DNA from: Stagnihabitans sp038323315
GTDB taxonomy: Bacteria > Pseudomonadota > Alphaproteobacteria > Rhodobacterales > Rhodobacteraceae
NCBI GenBank assembly: GCA_038323315.1
Contig: JBBQGU010000093.1
Span: 1 to 11,633 of the forward strand
Direction: 5' to 3'
Length of the DNA stretch: 11,633 nt
Shown: one piece after another, positions 6,618 to 11,633 of the stretch
Position numbering within the stretch: position 1 is the first letter of the stretch
How the letters are laid out: every line of letters starts with the position of its first letter
Made by a program: the position numbers and the translations under genes
The notes under the pieces: model-generated
The model's input: the letters and a program-made list of their open reading frames with translations, nothing else
The model's database searches: none
Told to the model about the DNA's origin: nothing

Positions 6618-7232
6618 GTGACGAATTACCTGTACCAGAATGACCTGCCCGACGGATTGAGGTTCGGCCCTGTCGTGGCGATTGACACCGAAACGATGGG
6701 TCTGGACCCGCGCCGCGACCGGCTGTGTCTGGTGCAACTGTCCTCGGGTGACGGTCATGCGCATCTGGTGCAGATTGCGCGCGGCCAAACCTCTGCCCCC
6801 AATCTGATGCGGCTGTTGACCGATCCTGATACGGTCAAACTGTTCCACTTTGGCCGGTTTGACATTGCCGCGTTGCATCAGGCCTTTGGCGTGCTGACCG
6901 CCCCGGTCTGGTGTACCAAGATCGCGGCCAAGATGGTGCGCACCTTTACCGACCGGCACGGTCTGAAATACCTGTTGCAAGAGTTGGTCGGCGTCGATGT
7001 GTCCAAACAGCAGCAAACCAGCGACTGGGGCTCGGCCACCCTGTCGGACGCGCAGAAAGACTACGCCGCGTCCGACGTATTGTACCTGCACAAGTTGAAA
7101 GCGGCGCTGGAGGCGTGTCTGATCCGCGAAGACCGCCTGGACCTCGCGCTGCGCTGCTTTGCCTTCCTGCCAACCCGCGCGCAACTGGACCTGATGGGGT
7201 GGGAGGAACCGAATGACATCTTCCACCACTGA
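6618..7232 (+). CDS. rnd: RNase D-type 3'-5' exoribonuclease (DEDD family, no HRDC domain)
   Basis: Predicted cytoplasmic exonuclease that trims RNA 3' ends. From the GTG at 6618 it has 204 residues. The DEDDy catalytic residues are visible: D23 and E25 in AIDTETMGL, D82 in FHFGRFDIAAL, and Y149/D153 in YAASDVLYLHKL. It is much shorter than E. coli RNase D (about 375 residues) because it consists only of the exonuclease domain, without HRDC repeats; short forms like this are common in alphaproteobacteria. The GTG start gives the N-terminus (M)TNYLYQNDLPDG, which fits the family as I know it. A TTG at 6600 would add six unconvincing residues, and neither start has a clear ribosome binding site. 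The 3' end overlaps kdsD by 20 bases, and its TGA lies inside the first copy of the kdsD tandem repeat. Confidence 0.88.
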   Translation: MTNYLYQNDLPDGLRFGPVVAIDTETMGLDPRRDRLCLVQLSSGDGHAHLVQIARGQTSAPNLMRLLTDPDTVKLFHFGRFDIAALHQAFGVLTAPVWCTKIAAKMVRTFTDRHGLKYLLQELVGVDVSKQQQTSDWGSATLSDAQKDYAASDVLYLHKLKAALEACLIREDRLDLALRCFAFLPTRAQLDLMGWEEPNDIFHH

Positions 7233-8253
7233 CACGAGCAACACTGACACGGGCATCACTGACACGGGCATCACTGACACAAGCATCACTGACACGGGCA
7301 CCACCGATTTTCTGACAACCGCCCGCCGTGTCGTCACGACCGAGGGTGCAGCCCTGACCCTGCTCGCCGCCGCACTGGATGACAGCTTTACCCGCGCCGT
7401 CGACCTGATCATGCGATGCAAGGGCCGCGTCATCGTCTCCGGCATGGGCAAATCCGGCCATATCGCGCGCAAGATCGCCTCGACCTTCGCCTCCACCGGC
7501 ACGCCCGCCCAATTCGTCCATCCGGCCGAGGCGAGCCATGGCGACCTTGGCATGGTGATGGAGGGGGATGTGGTCCTCGTCCTGTCCAACTCGGGCGAGA
7601 CGCCGGAACTGGCCGACATCATCGCCCACACCCGCCGCTTCGGCATCCCGATGATCGGCGTCGCCTCGCGGCCTGACTCATCCCTGATCCGGCAATGCGA
7701 CGTCGCCCTTGTGCTGCCTGCGGCCCCCGAGGCGTGTGGCACCGGCGTCGTGCCCACCACCTCGACCACCATGACCCTTGCGCTGGGCGATGCGATGGCG
7801 GTTGCATTGATGGAACATCGGCAGTTCACCGCCGACCATTTCCGCCTGTTCCATCCCGGCGGCAAGCTGGGCGCGCGGCTGATGAAGGTGCGCGATCTGA
7901 TGCACAGGGACATGCCCCTGACTGCCAATACAAGCCCGATGAGCGAGGCATTGCTGTCGATCAGTCAGTCCGGCTTTGGCGTCACCGGCGTGACTGACGT
8001 GATGGGCAATCTGGCGGGTATCATCACCGATGGTGACCTGCGGCGCCATATGTCGGGGCTTTTGACCTTTACCGCCGGTCAGGTGATGACCCGCACCCCG
8101 CGCACCGTCAGCCCCGACGCGCTGGCCGAAAAGGCGTTGGCTGTGATGAAGGAAAGCAAGATCACCTGCCTGTTCGTGCTGGACCCGACCACCGGCCAAA
8201 AGGCGGTCGGCATCCTGAACATCCACGACCTGTTGCGCGCCGGGATTGTGTGA
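7213..8253 (+). CDS. kdsD: D-arabinose-5-phosphate isomerase (SIS + tandem CBS)
   Basis: Interconverts ribulose-5-phosphate and arabinose-5-phosphate, the first committed step toward Kdo, the inner-core sugar of lipopolysaccharide. The 346 residues comprise a SIS domain (about 55-200, with SGMGKSGHIARK at 76-87) and two CBS domains (about 226-283 and 289-346). The four functional residues of E. coli KdsD (K59, E111, E152, H193) match K80, E132, E173 and H214 here at a constant offset of 21. The offset reflects an extra N-terminal stretch of five Thr-Asp-Thr-rich pentapeptides encoded by the DNA repeat at 7228-7302. GGAGG at 7202-7206 supports the ATG at 7213, which overlaps rnd by 20 bases. 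The gene is followed directly by lptC, so it is part of a lipopolysaccharide biogenesis operon. A KdsC phosphatase gene is not adjacent. Confidence 0.95.
   Translation: MTSSTTDTSNTDTGITDTGITDTSITDTGTTDFLTTARRVVTTEGAALTLLAAALDDSFTRAVDLIMRCKGRVIVSGMGKSGHIARKIASTFASTGTPAQFVHPAEASHGDLGMVMEGDVVLVLSNSGETPELADIIAHTRRFGIPMIGVASRPDSSLIRQCDVALVLPAAPEACGTGVVPTTSTTMTLALGDAMAVALMEHRQFTADHFRLFHPGGKLGARLMKVRDLMHRDMPLTANTSPMSEALLSISQSGFGVTGVTDVMGNLAGIITDGDLRRHMSGLLTFTAGQVMTRTPRTVSPDALAEKALAVMKESKITCLFVLDPTTGQKAVGILNIHDLLRAGIV
7228..7302 (+). repeat. Five tandem copies of a 15-base in-frame repeat at the start of kdsD
   Basis: Five consecutive 15-base units begin at 7228, 7243, 7258, 7273 and 7288. The commonest unit is ACTGACACGGGCATC. 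Units 2 and 3 are identical; units 1, 4 and 5 each differ at one to three positions. Each unit encodes a pentapeptide of the form T-D-T-(G/S)-(I/N/T). The length is a multiple of three, so gain or loss of a unit keeps kdsD in frame. The first unit contains the rnd stop codon. Confidence 0.95.
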
Positions 8254-8885
8254 TGGCGCGGGCCCGTCCATGGGACCCCCATTCCAAGCTGGTGTTCTGG
8301 CTGAAGATTTTGCTGCCAATCAGCGCGATCTTCATCCTGTCGACCCTGTTCCTCGCGTCCAACGCCGTACGCCCCGAGGATGCGATCCCCTATGCCGATG
8401 TCGACATTCAGACGCTGGTTCAGGAACCCCGCCTGACCGCTCCGGTCTTTACCGGCATGACCGCCGACGGCGCTGCCCTGTCGCTGATGGCCAGCGAGGC
8501 GCGCGTCGGCAATGCGGGCAATCTGACCTCGGGTCAGATCATTGGCTTGGTCGGGCTGTTGGAAACCCCGGATGGCGGTAAAACCAACCTGACAGCGAAC
8601 CTGGCCGATATGGATCAGGCCGGGGGCGAGGCTGTGCTGACCGGGGATGTCGTCGTCAGCAACTCGATCGGCTATCATATCAACAGCCAGTCGATCCGGC
8701 TGGCCTTGGACCAAACCAGCGTCGAAAGTCCGGGTGCCATCACCGCCGACGGCCCGGTGGGCAAGCTGACCGCAGGATCGATGCATCTGGGGCTGGCAGG
8801 TGCGGCCGGGTCAGGTTACGTTCTGCTGTTCAAGGGCGGCGTGACGCTGCTGTATCTGCCATCCAGCCAAGGGACGGGAAACTGA
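8253..8885 (+). CDS. lptC: LPS export protein LptC
   Basis: Bitopic inner-membrane protein that passes lipopolysaccharide from the LptB2FG transporter to LptA. It has 210 residues. A single N-terminal membrane helix covers about residues 13-35 (LVFWLKILLPISAIFILSTL and beyond), preceded by a short basic cytoplasmic tail. The remainder is a periplasmic beta-rich domain with repeated short strands (for example AVLTGDVVVSNSIGYHINSQSIRL), as expected for the beta-jellyroll. The assignment rests on this layout and on position directly before lptA and lptB; sequence conservation in LptC is low. The ATG at 8253 overlaps the kdsD stop by one base (TGATG). A GTG at 8250 would add only one residue. Confidence 0.88.
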   Translation: MARARPWDPHSKLVFWLKILLPISAIFILSTLFLASNAVRPEDAIPYADVDIQTLVQEPRLTAPVFTGMTADGAALSLMASEARVGNAGNLTSGQIIGLVGLLETPDGGKTNLTANLADMDQAGGEAVLTGDVVVSNSIGYHINSQSIRLALDQTSVESPGAITADGPVGKLTAGSMHLGLAGAAGSGYVLLFKGGVTLLYLPSSQGTGN

Positions 8886-9376
8886 TGCGTGTGTTGGTCA
8901 AAGCAGCCCTTCTTGCCAGCCTTCTGACGGCCACCTCGGCCTTTGCACAGGACGGCAGCAATATCGCGTTTGGCGGGTTGAAAACCGACACCACCCAACC
9001 GGTTCAGGTGACCTCGGATCAGCTGGCGGTCAATCAGGCCGATGGCACCGCCATCTTTACCGGCAACGTCGTGATCACGCAGGGCGCGATGAAGCTGCAG
9101 GCGGCTCTGGTGCAGGTGAATTACTCGGCCGATCAACGGGCCATCCAGAACCTGCACGCCGAAGGTGGCGTGACCCTGACCACCGGAACCGATGCCGCGA
9201 CCTCGGACACCGCCGACTATATGCCGGATACCGGCGAGTTGATCCTGCAAGGCTCGGTCGTCATGACTCAGGGTCCGGCGGCGATATCGGGGCAGAAACT
9301 GATCCTCAGCCTCAAATCAGGGCTTGGCACCATGTCGGGCCGCGTGACGACCATCTTCACGCCGGGCCAGAACTGA
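8885..9376 (+). CDS. lptA: Periplasmic LPS-bridge protein LptA (OstA-like)
   Basis: Soluble periplasmic protein that forms the beta-jellyroll bridge carrying lipopolysaccharide from LptC to LptD in the outer membrane. The 163 residues begin with a clear signal peptide (MRVLVKAALLASLLTATSAFA), with likely cleavage after A21. The mature part has the OstA pattern: PVQVTSDQLAVNQADGTAIFTGNVVITQG (about 39-67), then LVQVNYS, IQNLHAEGGVTLTTG and ELILQGSVVMTQGPAAISGQKLILSL. It starts on the last base of the lptC stop (TGATG at 8883-8887) and its own stop overlaps the lptB start in the same way, so the three lpt genes are translationally coupled. Confidence 0.93.
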   Translation: MRVLVKAALLASLLTATSAFAQDGSNIAFGGLKTDTTQPVQVTSDQLAVNQADGTAIFTGNVVITQGAMKLQAALVQVNYSADQRAIQNLHAEGGVTLTTGTDAATSDTADYMPDTGELILQGSVVMTQGPAAISGQKLILSLKSGLGTMSGRVTTIFTPGQN

Positions 9377-10125
9377 TGGCATTTTCCGTCACCGAAGGCT
9401 CGCCCGGCCTGCAGGTCCACAACCTGCGCAAAAGCTATAAAAAGCGGACGGTGCTGCGCGATGTCTCACTGGATCTGCACCGGGGCGAAGTGGTGGCGCT
9501 GCTGGGCCCCAACGGCTCGGGCAAGACCACCTGCTTTTACACCATTGCCGGTCTGATCAGCCCCGAAGCGGGCGAGGTTCTGATCGACGGCCGCGACGTG
9601 ACGGCCCTGCCGATGTACCGCCGCGCCCGTCTGGGCATCGGCTATCTGCCGCAGGAAGTATCCATCTTTCGCGGGTTGTCGGTAGAAGACAACATTCTCG
9701 CCGTCCTTGAAATCGCCGAACCCGACCGGCAAAAACGCCTGCAAAAGCTGGAGGAACTGCTGGCCGAATTCTCGATCACCCATATCCGCCGCGCCCCCGC
9801 ATTGGCCCTGTCCGGTGGTGAGCGCCGAAGGGTCGAGATTGCCCGCTGCCTCGCCGCTGATCCCAAATACCTGCTGCTGGACGAACCCTTTGCCGGCGTC
9901 GACCCCATTGCGGTCGAAGATATTCGCCACATGGTCCGCGCCCTGAAAACCCGCGGCCTTGGTGTGCTGATCACCGATCATAACGTGCGCGAGACGCTGG
10001 AAATCGTCGACCGCGCCTATATCCTTGCCGATGGCAAAATCCTGATGACCGGCACCCCCGACCAGATCGTGCGCGACGAAAATGTCCGCCGCGTCTATCT
10101 GGGCGAGAATTTTCGCATCCTTTAG
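9376..10125 (+). CDS. lptB: LPS export ABC transporter ATPase LptB
   Basis: Cytoplasmic ATPase of the LptB2FG complex, which extracts lipopolysaccharide from the inner membrane. It has 249 residues, normal for LptB. All ATPase motifs are present: Walker A GPNGSGKTT (44-52), Q-loop Q93 in GYLPQEVSIFRGLSVEDN, signature LSGGERRR (145-152), Walker B YLLLDEP (165-171), D-loop GVDP and switch H202 in LITDHNVRETL. The PQEVSIFR and DHNVRETL stretches are typical of LptB rather than of amino-acid importers. The ATG overlaps the lptA stop by one base. It is the last gene of this run; 222 non-coding bases follow. The membrane partners lptF and lptG are not in the window. Confidence 0.96.
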   Translation: MAFSVTEGSPGLQVHNLRKSYKKRTVLRDVSLDLHRGEVVALLGPNGSGKTTCFYTIAGLISPEAGEVLIDGRDVTALPMYRRARLGIGYLPQEVSIFRGLSVEDNILAVLEIAEPDRQKRLQKLEELLAEFSITHIRRAPALALSGGERRRVEIARCLAADPKYLLLDEPFAGVDPIAVEDIRHMVRALKTRGLGVLITDHNVRETLEIVDRAYILADGKILMTGTPDQIVRDENVRRVYLGENFRIL

Positions 10126-10153
10126 CTATGACAAAGGTTTTGCGACAGGTCTG

Positions 10154-10182
10154 TTGACAACAGCCCCCTCCCGTACACAAAT
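10154..10182 (+). promoter_or_regulatory. Candidate sigma-70-type promoter upstream of hpf
   Basis: TTGACA (10154-10159) is a perfect -35 match. The hexamer at a 17-base spacing, ACAAAT (10177-10182), matches the -10 consensus at only three of six positions. The -35 box sits within the palindrome CTGTTGACAACAG (10151-10163), which could be an operator. Confidence 0.35.
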
Positions 10183-10234
10183 AACAGGGATGAGAGCGTT
10201 GATCGCCCAGTCCACCCCCGCCGTTGCGGCCCCT

Positions 10235-10324
10235 GTCAGGCCCTGCAAAGGCTGGCGATTTTCCCTCGTAACCCTTTCCTTACGCCCCATAGCCTACCCT
10301 GTCGGCCAATGGCGTCAGGCCCTG
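10235..10324 (+). repeat. Direct repeat of an 11-base palindromic motif in the hpf leader
   Basis: GTCAGGCCCTG occurs at 10235-10245 and again at 10314-10324, 79 bases apart. Each copy contains the odd palindrome CAGGCCCTG. Each is followed by TGCAAAGG: overlapping the repeat at 10244-10251 in the first case, and at 10333-10340 in the second, where it forms part of the ribosome binding site. Confidence 0.5.
10265..10292 (+). promoter_or_regulatory. Candidate RpoH (sigma-32) promoter of hpf
   Basis: CTCGTAA (10265-10271) matches five of seven bases of the sigma-32 -35 element CTTGAAA. Thirteen bases later CCCCAT (10285-10290) matches the -10 core exactly. A transcript from here would have a leader of roughly 50 bases before hpf. 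This is a motif match by eye to the E. coli consensus, which alphaproteobacterial RpoH only partly shares. Confidence 0.35.
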
Positions 10325-10335
10325 TAATTTTGTGC

Positions 10336-10343
10336 AAAGGAGG
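10336..10343 (+). promoter_or_regulatory. Strong ribosome binding site of hpf
   Basis: AAAGGAGG ends 4 bases before the ATG at 10348. It fixes that start over an in-frame ATG at 10309, which would place the Shine-Dalgarno sequence inside the coding region. Confidence 0.85.
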
Positions 10344-10347
10344 CATC

Positions 10348-10923
10348 ATGCGTTACCAGATCAGCGGCAAACAAATCGACATCGGCGAGGCGTTGCAAAC
10401 TCACGTCAAGGCCGAACTGGGCGAGATCGTCGAGAAATATGCCCAGCGCCCCACCGACGCGGTCGTCGTGTTTTCCAAAGCTGCGCATGAACATGTCTGC
10501 GAAGCGATCATCCACCTGTCGACCGGGCTGAACGCCCATGCCTCGGGCCACGCGACCGAGATTTATGCCGCCTTCGAGTCGTGCCGCGAAAAAATGGACA
10601 AACAGTTGCGCCGCTATAAACGCCGCCTGCGCAACCATCATCGCGTCCGCACGACACCTGTTGAGTTTGAGCAATCCGCAGCCTATATCCTCGCGCCAAG
10701 CGAAGAACCAGAAGAAGGCCAGGCCGAGACGGCGCAACCCGTCGTTGTGGCCGAGATGGAGACGAAGATTCCCTCGATCACCGTTGGCGAGGCGGTGATG
10801 CAGTTGGAATTGTCGTCACAGCGCTTTTTGGTCTTTCGCAACGAAGGACATGGCGGGGTCAATGTGGTATATCTGCGGGACGACGGGAATTTCGGCTGGA
10901 TCGATCCCCGCAACAGCAAATGA
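10348..10923 (+). CDS. hpf: Ribosome hibernation promoting factor, long form
   Basis: Binds the ribosome decoding centre and drives formation of inactive 100S dimers during stationary phase or stress. It has 191 residues, the long form, about twice the length of E. coli HPF. The N-terminal S30AE domain (about 1-105) begins MRYQISGKQIDIGEAL and ends in a basic helix (KMDKQLRRYKRRLRNHHR, about 82-99). An acidic, variable linker (EEPEEGQAE) follows. The C-terminal dimerisation domain (about 139-191) has VGEAVMQLELSSQRFLVFRN, then GGVNVVYLRDDGNFGWIDP. The very strong ribosome binding site suggests high expression once transcribed. It lies 42 bases upstream of ptsN, the same pairing as in many proteobacteria. 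Confidence 0.95.
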   Translation: MRYQISGKQIDIGEALQTHVKAELGEIVEKYAQRPTDAVVVFSKAAHEHVCEAIIHLSTGLNAHASGHATEIYAAFESCREKMDKQLRRYKRRLRNHHRVRTTPVEFEQSAAYILAPSEEPEEGQAETAQPVVVAEMETKIPSITVGEAVMQLELSSQRFLVFRNEGHGGVNVVYLRDDGNFGWIDPRNSK

Positions 10924-10927
10924 ACAA

Positions 10928-10945
10928 CCGGGTGCGTGAACCCGG
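10928..10945 (+). other. Short GC-rich hairpin between hpf and ptsN
   Basis: CCGGGT (10928-10933) and ACCCGG (10940-10945) form a perfect 6-base stem around a 6-base loop, starting 5 bases after the hpf stop. No T-run follows, so it is unlikely to be a full Rho-independent terminator. It might protect the hpf mRNA 3' end or reduce readthrough into ptsN. Confidence 0.45.
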
Positions 10946-10965
10946 GCAGCAGGTAATGGCGGCAT

Positions 10966-11430
10966 ATGGAACTTTCTAGACTGTTGAATCCCGGCGCTGT
11001 CCGGGTTGTCGGCCAATTACCCGGCAAAAAGCGTCTGTTTCAGGAATTGGGCGAGATAGCGGCCCAGACTTACGGCCTGAATGCCTCCATCGCCACCGAT
11101 GGCCTGCAAGAACGCGAAAGCCTTGGCCCCACCGGTGTGGGCCATGGCATCGCCTTACCACATGCCCGTTTGGACTACCTCGACCGCATCGTCGCAGTGT
11201 TCCTTCGGATGGAACGCCCCTTGGACTATGATTCGGTTGACCGCCAGCCCGTCGATCTGGTCTTGGGCCTGTTTGCCCCCAAGGATTCCGGCGTGGATCA
11301 TCTGAAAGCTTTGGCTTTGGTGTCGCGCACGATGCGCGACCCCAATATCTGCGCCAAACTGCGCGCCAACACCGACCCCGCCAAATTGCACGCCATCTTG
11401 ACCGAGGCGCGCGCCAACCAAGCCGCCTGA
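10966..11430 (+). CDS. ptsN: Nitrogen-related PTS protein EIIA(Ntr)
   Basis: Regulatory phosphocarrier of the PTS-Ntr chain (EI-Ntr, NPr, EIIA-Ntr), which links nitrogen or carbon status to potassium transport and other processes rather than moving sugar. The 154 residues form one PTS EIIA type-2 domain. The phosphorylation site is H66 in TGVGHGIALPHARL (56-69). Other family features are QERESLGPTG (48-57) and the FAPKDSGVDHLKALALVSR stretch. The ATG at 10966 has only a weak ribosome site (GGCGG very close, AGG 12 bases away), so translation may depend partly on ribosomes finishing hpf. The stop is followed after two bases by a large palindrome. The rapZ and ptsO genes that follow ptsN in E. 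coli are absent here. Confidence 0.94.
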   Translation: MELSRLLNPGAVRVVGQLPGKKRLFQELGEIAAQTYGLNASIATDGLQERESLGPTGVGHGIALPHARLDYLDRIVAVFLRMERPLDYDSVDRQPVDLVLGLFAPKDSGVDHLKALALVSRTMRDPNICAKLRANTDPAKLHAILTEARANQAA

Positions 11431-11432
11431 CT

Positions 11433-11512
11433 CCACCCGCTCATCATTCTCTGGCGCTCATTCTTCGCTGTGCCCCACGAAGAATGACGCGCAGCGAATG
11501 ATGAGTGGGTGG
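11433..11512. repeat. 80-base imperfect palindrome filling a convergent intergenic region
   Basis: Two 35-base arms (11433-11467 and 11478-11512) surround a 10-base loop. The outer 17 bases of each arm pair fully except for one G-T wobble. The inner 10 bases (TCATTCTTCG with CGAAGAATGA) pair perfectly. An 8-base internal region between them pairs only partly. TCATTC occurs twice in the left arm, 14 bases apart, and GAATGA twice in the right arm with the same spacing. The element starts 2 bases after the ptsN stop and ends directly against the stop codon of the convergent gene. It has no T-run on either side. It may act as a bidirectional terminator or be a dispersed REP-like element. Confidence 0.85.
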
Positions 11513-11633
11513 TCAAGGGCGCCAATCCCCAAAACCATAGGCGGTATATTCTCGCCCATAGGCTTCCCGCGCCGCCGCCTCGATCTCGGCGCCATAGATC
11601 GTAGCCAGATCAAAAGGATAGAACACAGTGGCC
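11513..11633 (-). CDS. C-terminal end of an unrecognised protein (gene runs off the window)
   Basis: On the minus strand a frame is open from the window edge to a TGA whose complement is 11513-11515. It gives 39 residues: ATVFYPFDLATIYGAEIEAA (first 20), then AREAYGREYTAYGFGDWRP. Composition and codon use look like real coding sequence, and the stop abuts the palindrome, which is consistent with a genuine gene end. The fragment is rich in Tyr and Ala and ends in a Trp-containing tail. I do not recognise the family. It is convergent with ptsN. Confidence 0.55.
   Translation of the reverse strand, partial: ATVFYPFDLATIYGAEIEAAAREAYGREYTAYGFGDWRP

Larger units (their letters stand above)
10126..10347 (+). 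other. Non-coding leader between lptB and hpf
   Basis: This 222-base gap has no convincing gene. It holds a TTGACA box inside a 13-base palindrome (10151-10163), a direct repeat of the small palindrome CAGGCCCTG (10237-10245 and 10316-10324), a heat-shock-type promoter-like sequence (10265-10292) and the hpf ribosome binding site. I see no hairpin followed by a T-run that would end the lpt transcript. Confidence 0.6.

Noticed and set aside
7228..7302. CRISPR-like array
   Set aside because: The units are 15 bases with no spacers and lie in a coding frame.
6444..7928. 494-codon minus-strand frame opposite rnd and kdsD
   Set aside because: It covers two well-supported genes, and its repetitive Val-Ser-Val stretch is only the antisense reading of the kdsD tandem repeat.
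10082..10327. 81-codon plus-strand frame spanning the lptB end and the hpf leader
   Set aside because: It overlaps lptB, has no ribosome binding site and no recognisable composition; the gap is better read as regulatory.
11433..11512. Classical Rho-independent terminator or transposon end
   Set aside because: No T-run follows on either strand, and there is no transposase or target duplication visible; it is reported as a palindrome of unknown type.
11298..11525. 75-codon minus-strand frame over the ptsN end and the palindrome
   Set aside because: It is antisense to ptsN and crosses the palindrome; the real minus-strand gene is in another frame and ends at 11513.

Overview
The window looks like chromosomal DNA of an alphaproteobacterium, most likely a member of the Rhodobacterales. 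The evidence is the high GC content with C/G-ending codons, many translationally coupled 1-4 base stop/start overlaps, a long-form hibernation factor, and the gene order rnd-kdsD-lptC-lptA-lptB-hpf-ptsN. This is inferred from gene content and order; no database search was run.

Region 1 (1-5421, + strand) is the downstream part of an amino-sugar uptake and catabolism operon. It starts inside the ATP-binding subunit of a sugar ABC transporter; the permeases, binding protein and any regulator must lie to the left. A Gfo/Idh/MocA oxidoreductase follows, then a SIS-domain glucosamine-6-phosphate deaminase (NagB-II type), a ROK-family N-acetylglucosamine kinase (NagK), N-acetylglucosamine-6-phosphate deacetylase (NagA) and a small MaoC-like hydratase. 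Together they give a non-PTS route: ABC import, phosphorylation to GlcNAc-6-P, deacetylation to GlcN-6-P, deamination to fructose-6-P and ammonia. From the oxidoreductase to the MaoC gene each start codon overlaps the previous stop (ATGA or GTGA). The roles of the oxidoreductase and the MaoC protein are not explained by this pathway.

Region 2 (5425-6447, - strand) is one convergent gene for a 340-residue, lysine-rich, helical protein of unknown function. It has its own good ribosome binding site and is divergent from the next operon.

Region 3 (6618-10125, + strand) is a compact envelope operon: an RNase D-type exonuclease, D-arabinose-5-phosphate isomerase KdsD (Kdo synthesis) and LptC, LptA and LptB of the lipopolysaccharide transport bridge. 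The N-terminus of KdsD carries five copies of a 15-base tandem repeat that begins inside the rnd/kdsD overlap.

Region 4 (10126-11430) is a 222-base regulatory gap with several promoter-like and palindromic sequences, then long-form ribosome hibernation factor hpf and the nitrogen-PTS EIIA protein ptsN. The gap between ptsN and the next, convergent gene is filled almost exactly by an 80-base imperfect palindrome (11433-11512). The window ends in the C-terminal 39 codons of an unrecognised minus-strand gene.

I saw no tRNA, rRNA, CRISPR array, insertion sequence or phage gene. No wholly new multi-gene system is evident. The items most worth a second look are the lysine-rich orphan, the kdsD repeat array, the 80-base palindrome, and the two unexplained enzymes in the amino-sugar operon.
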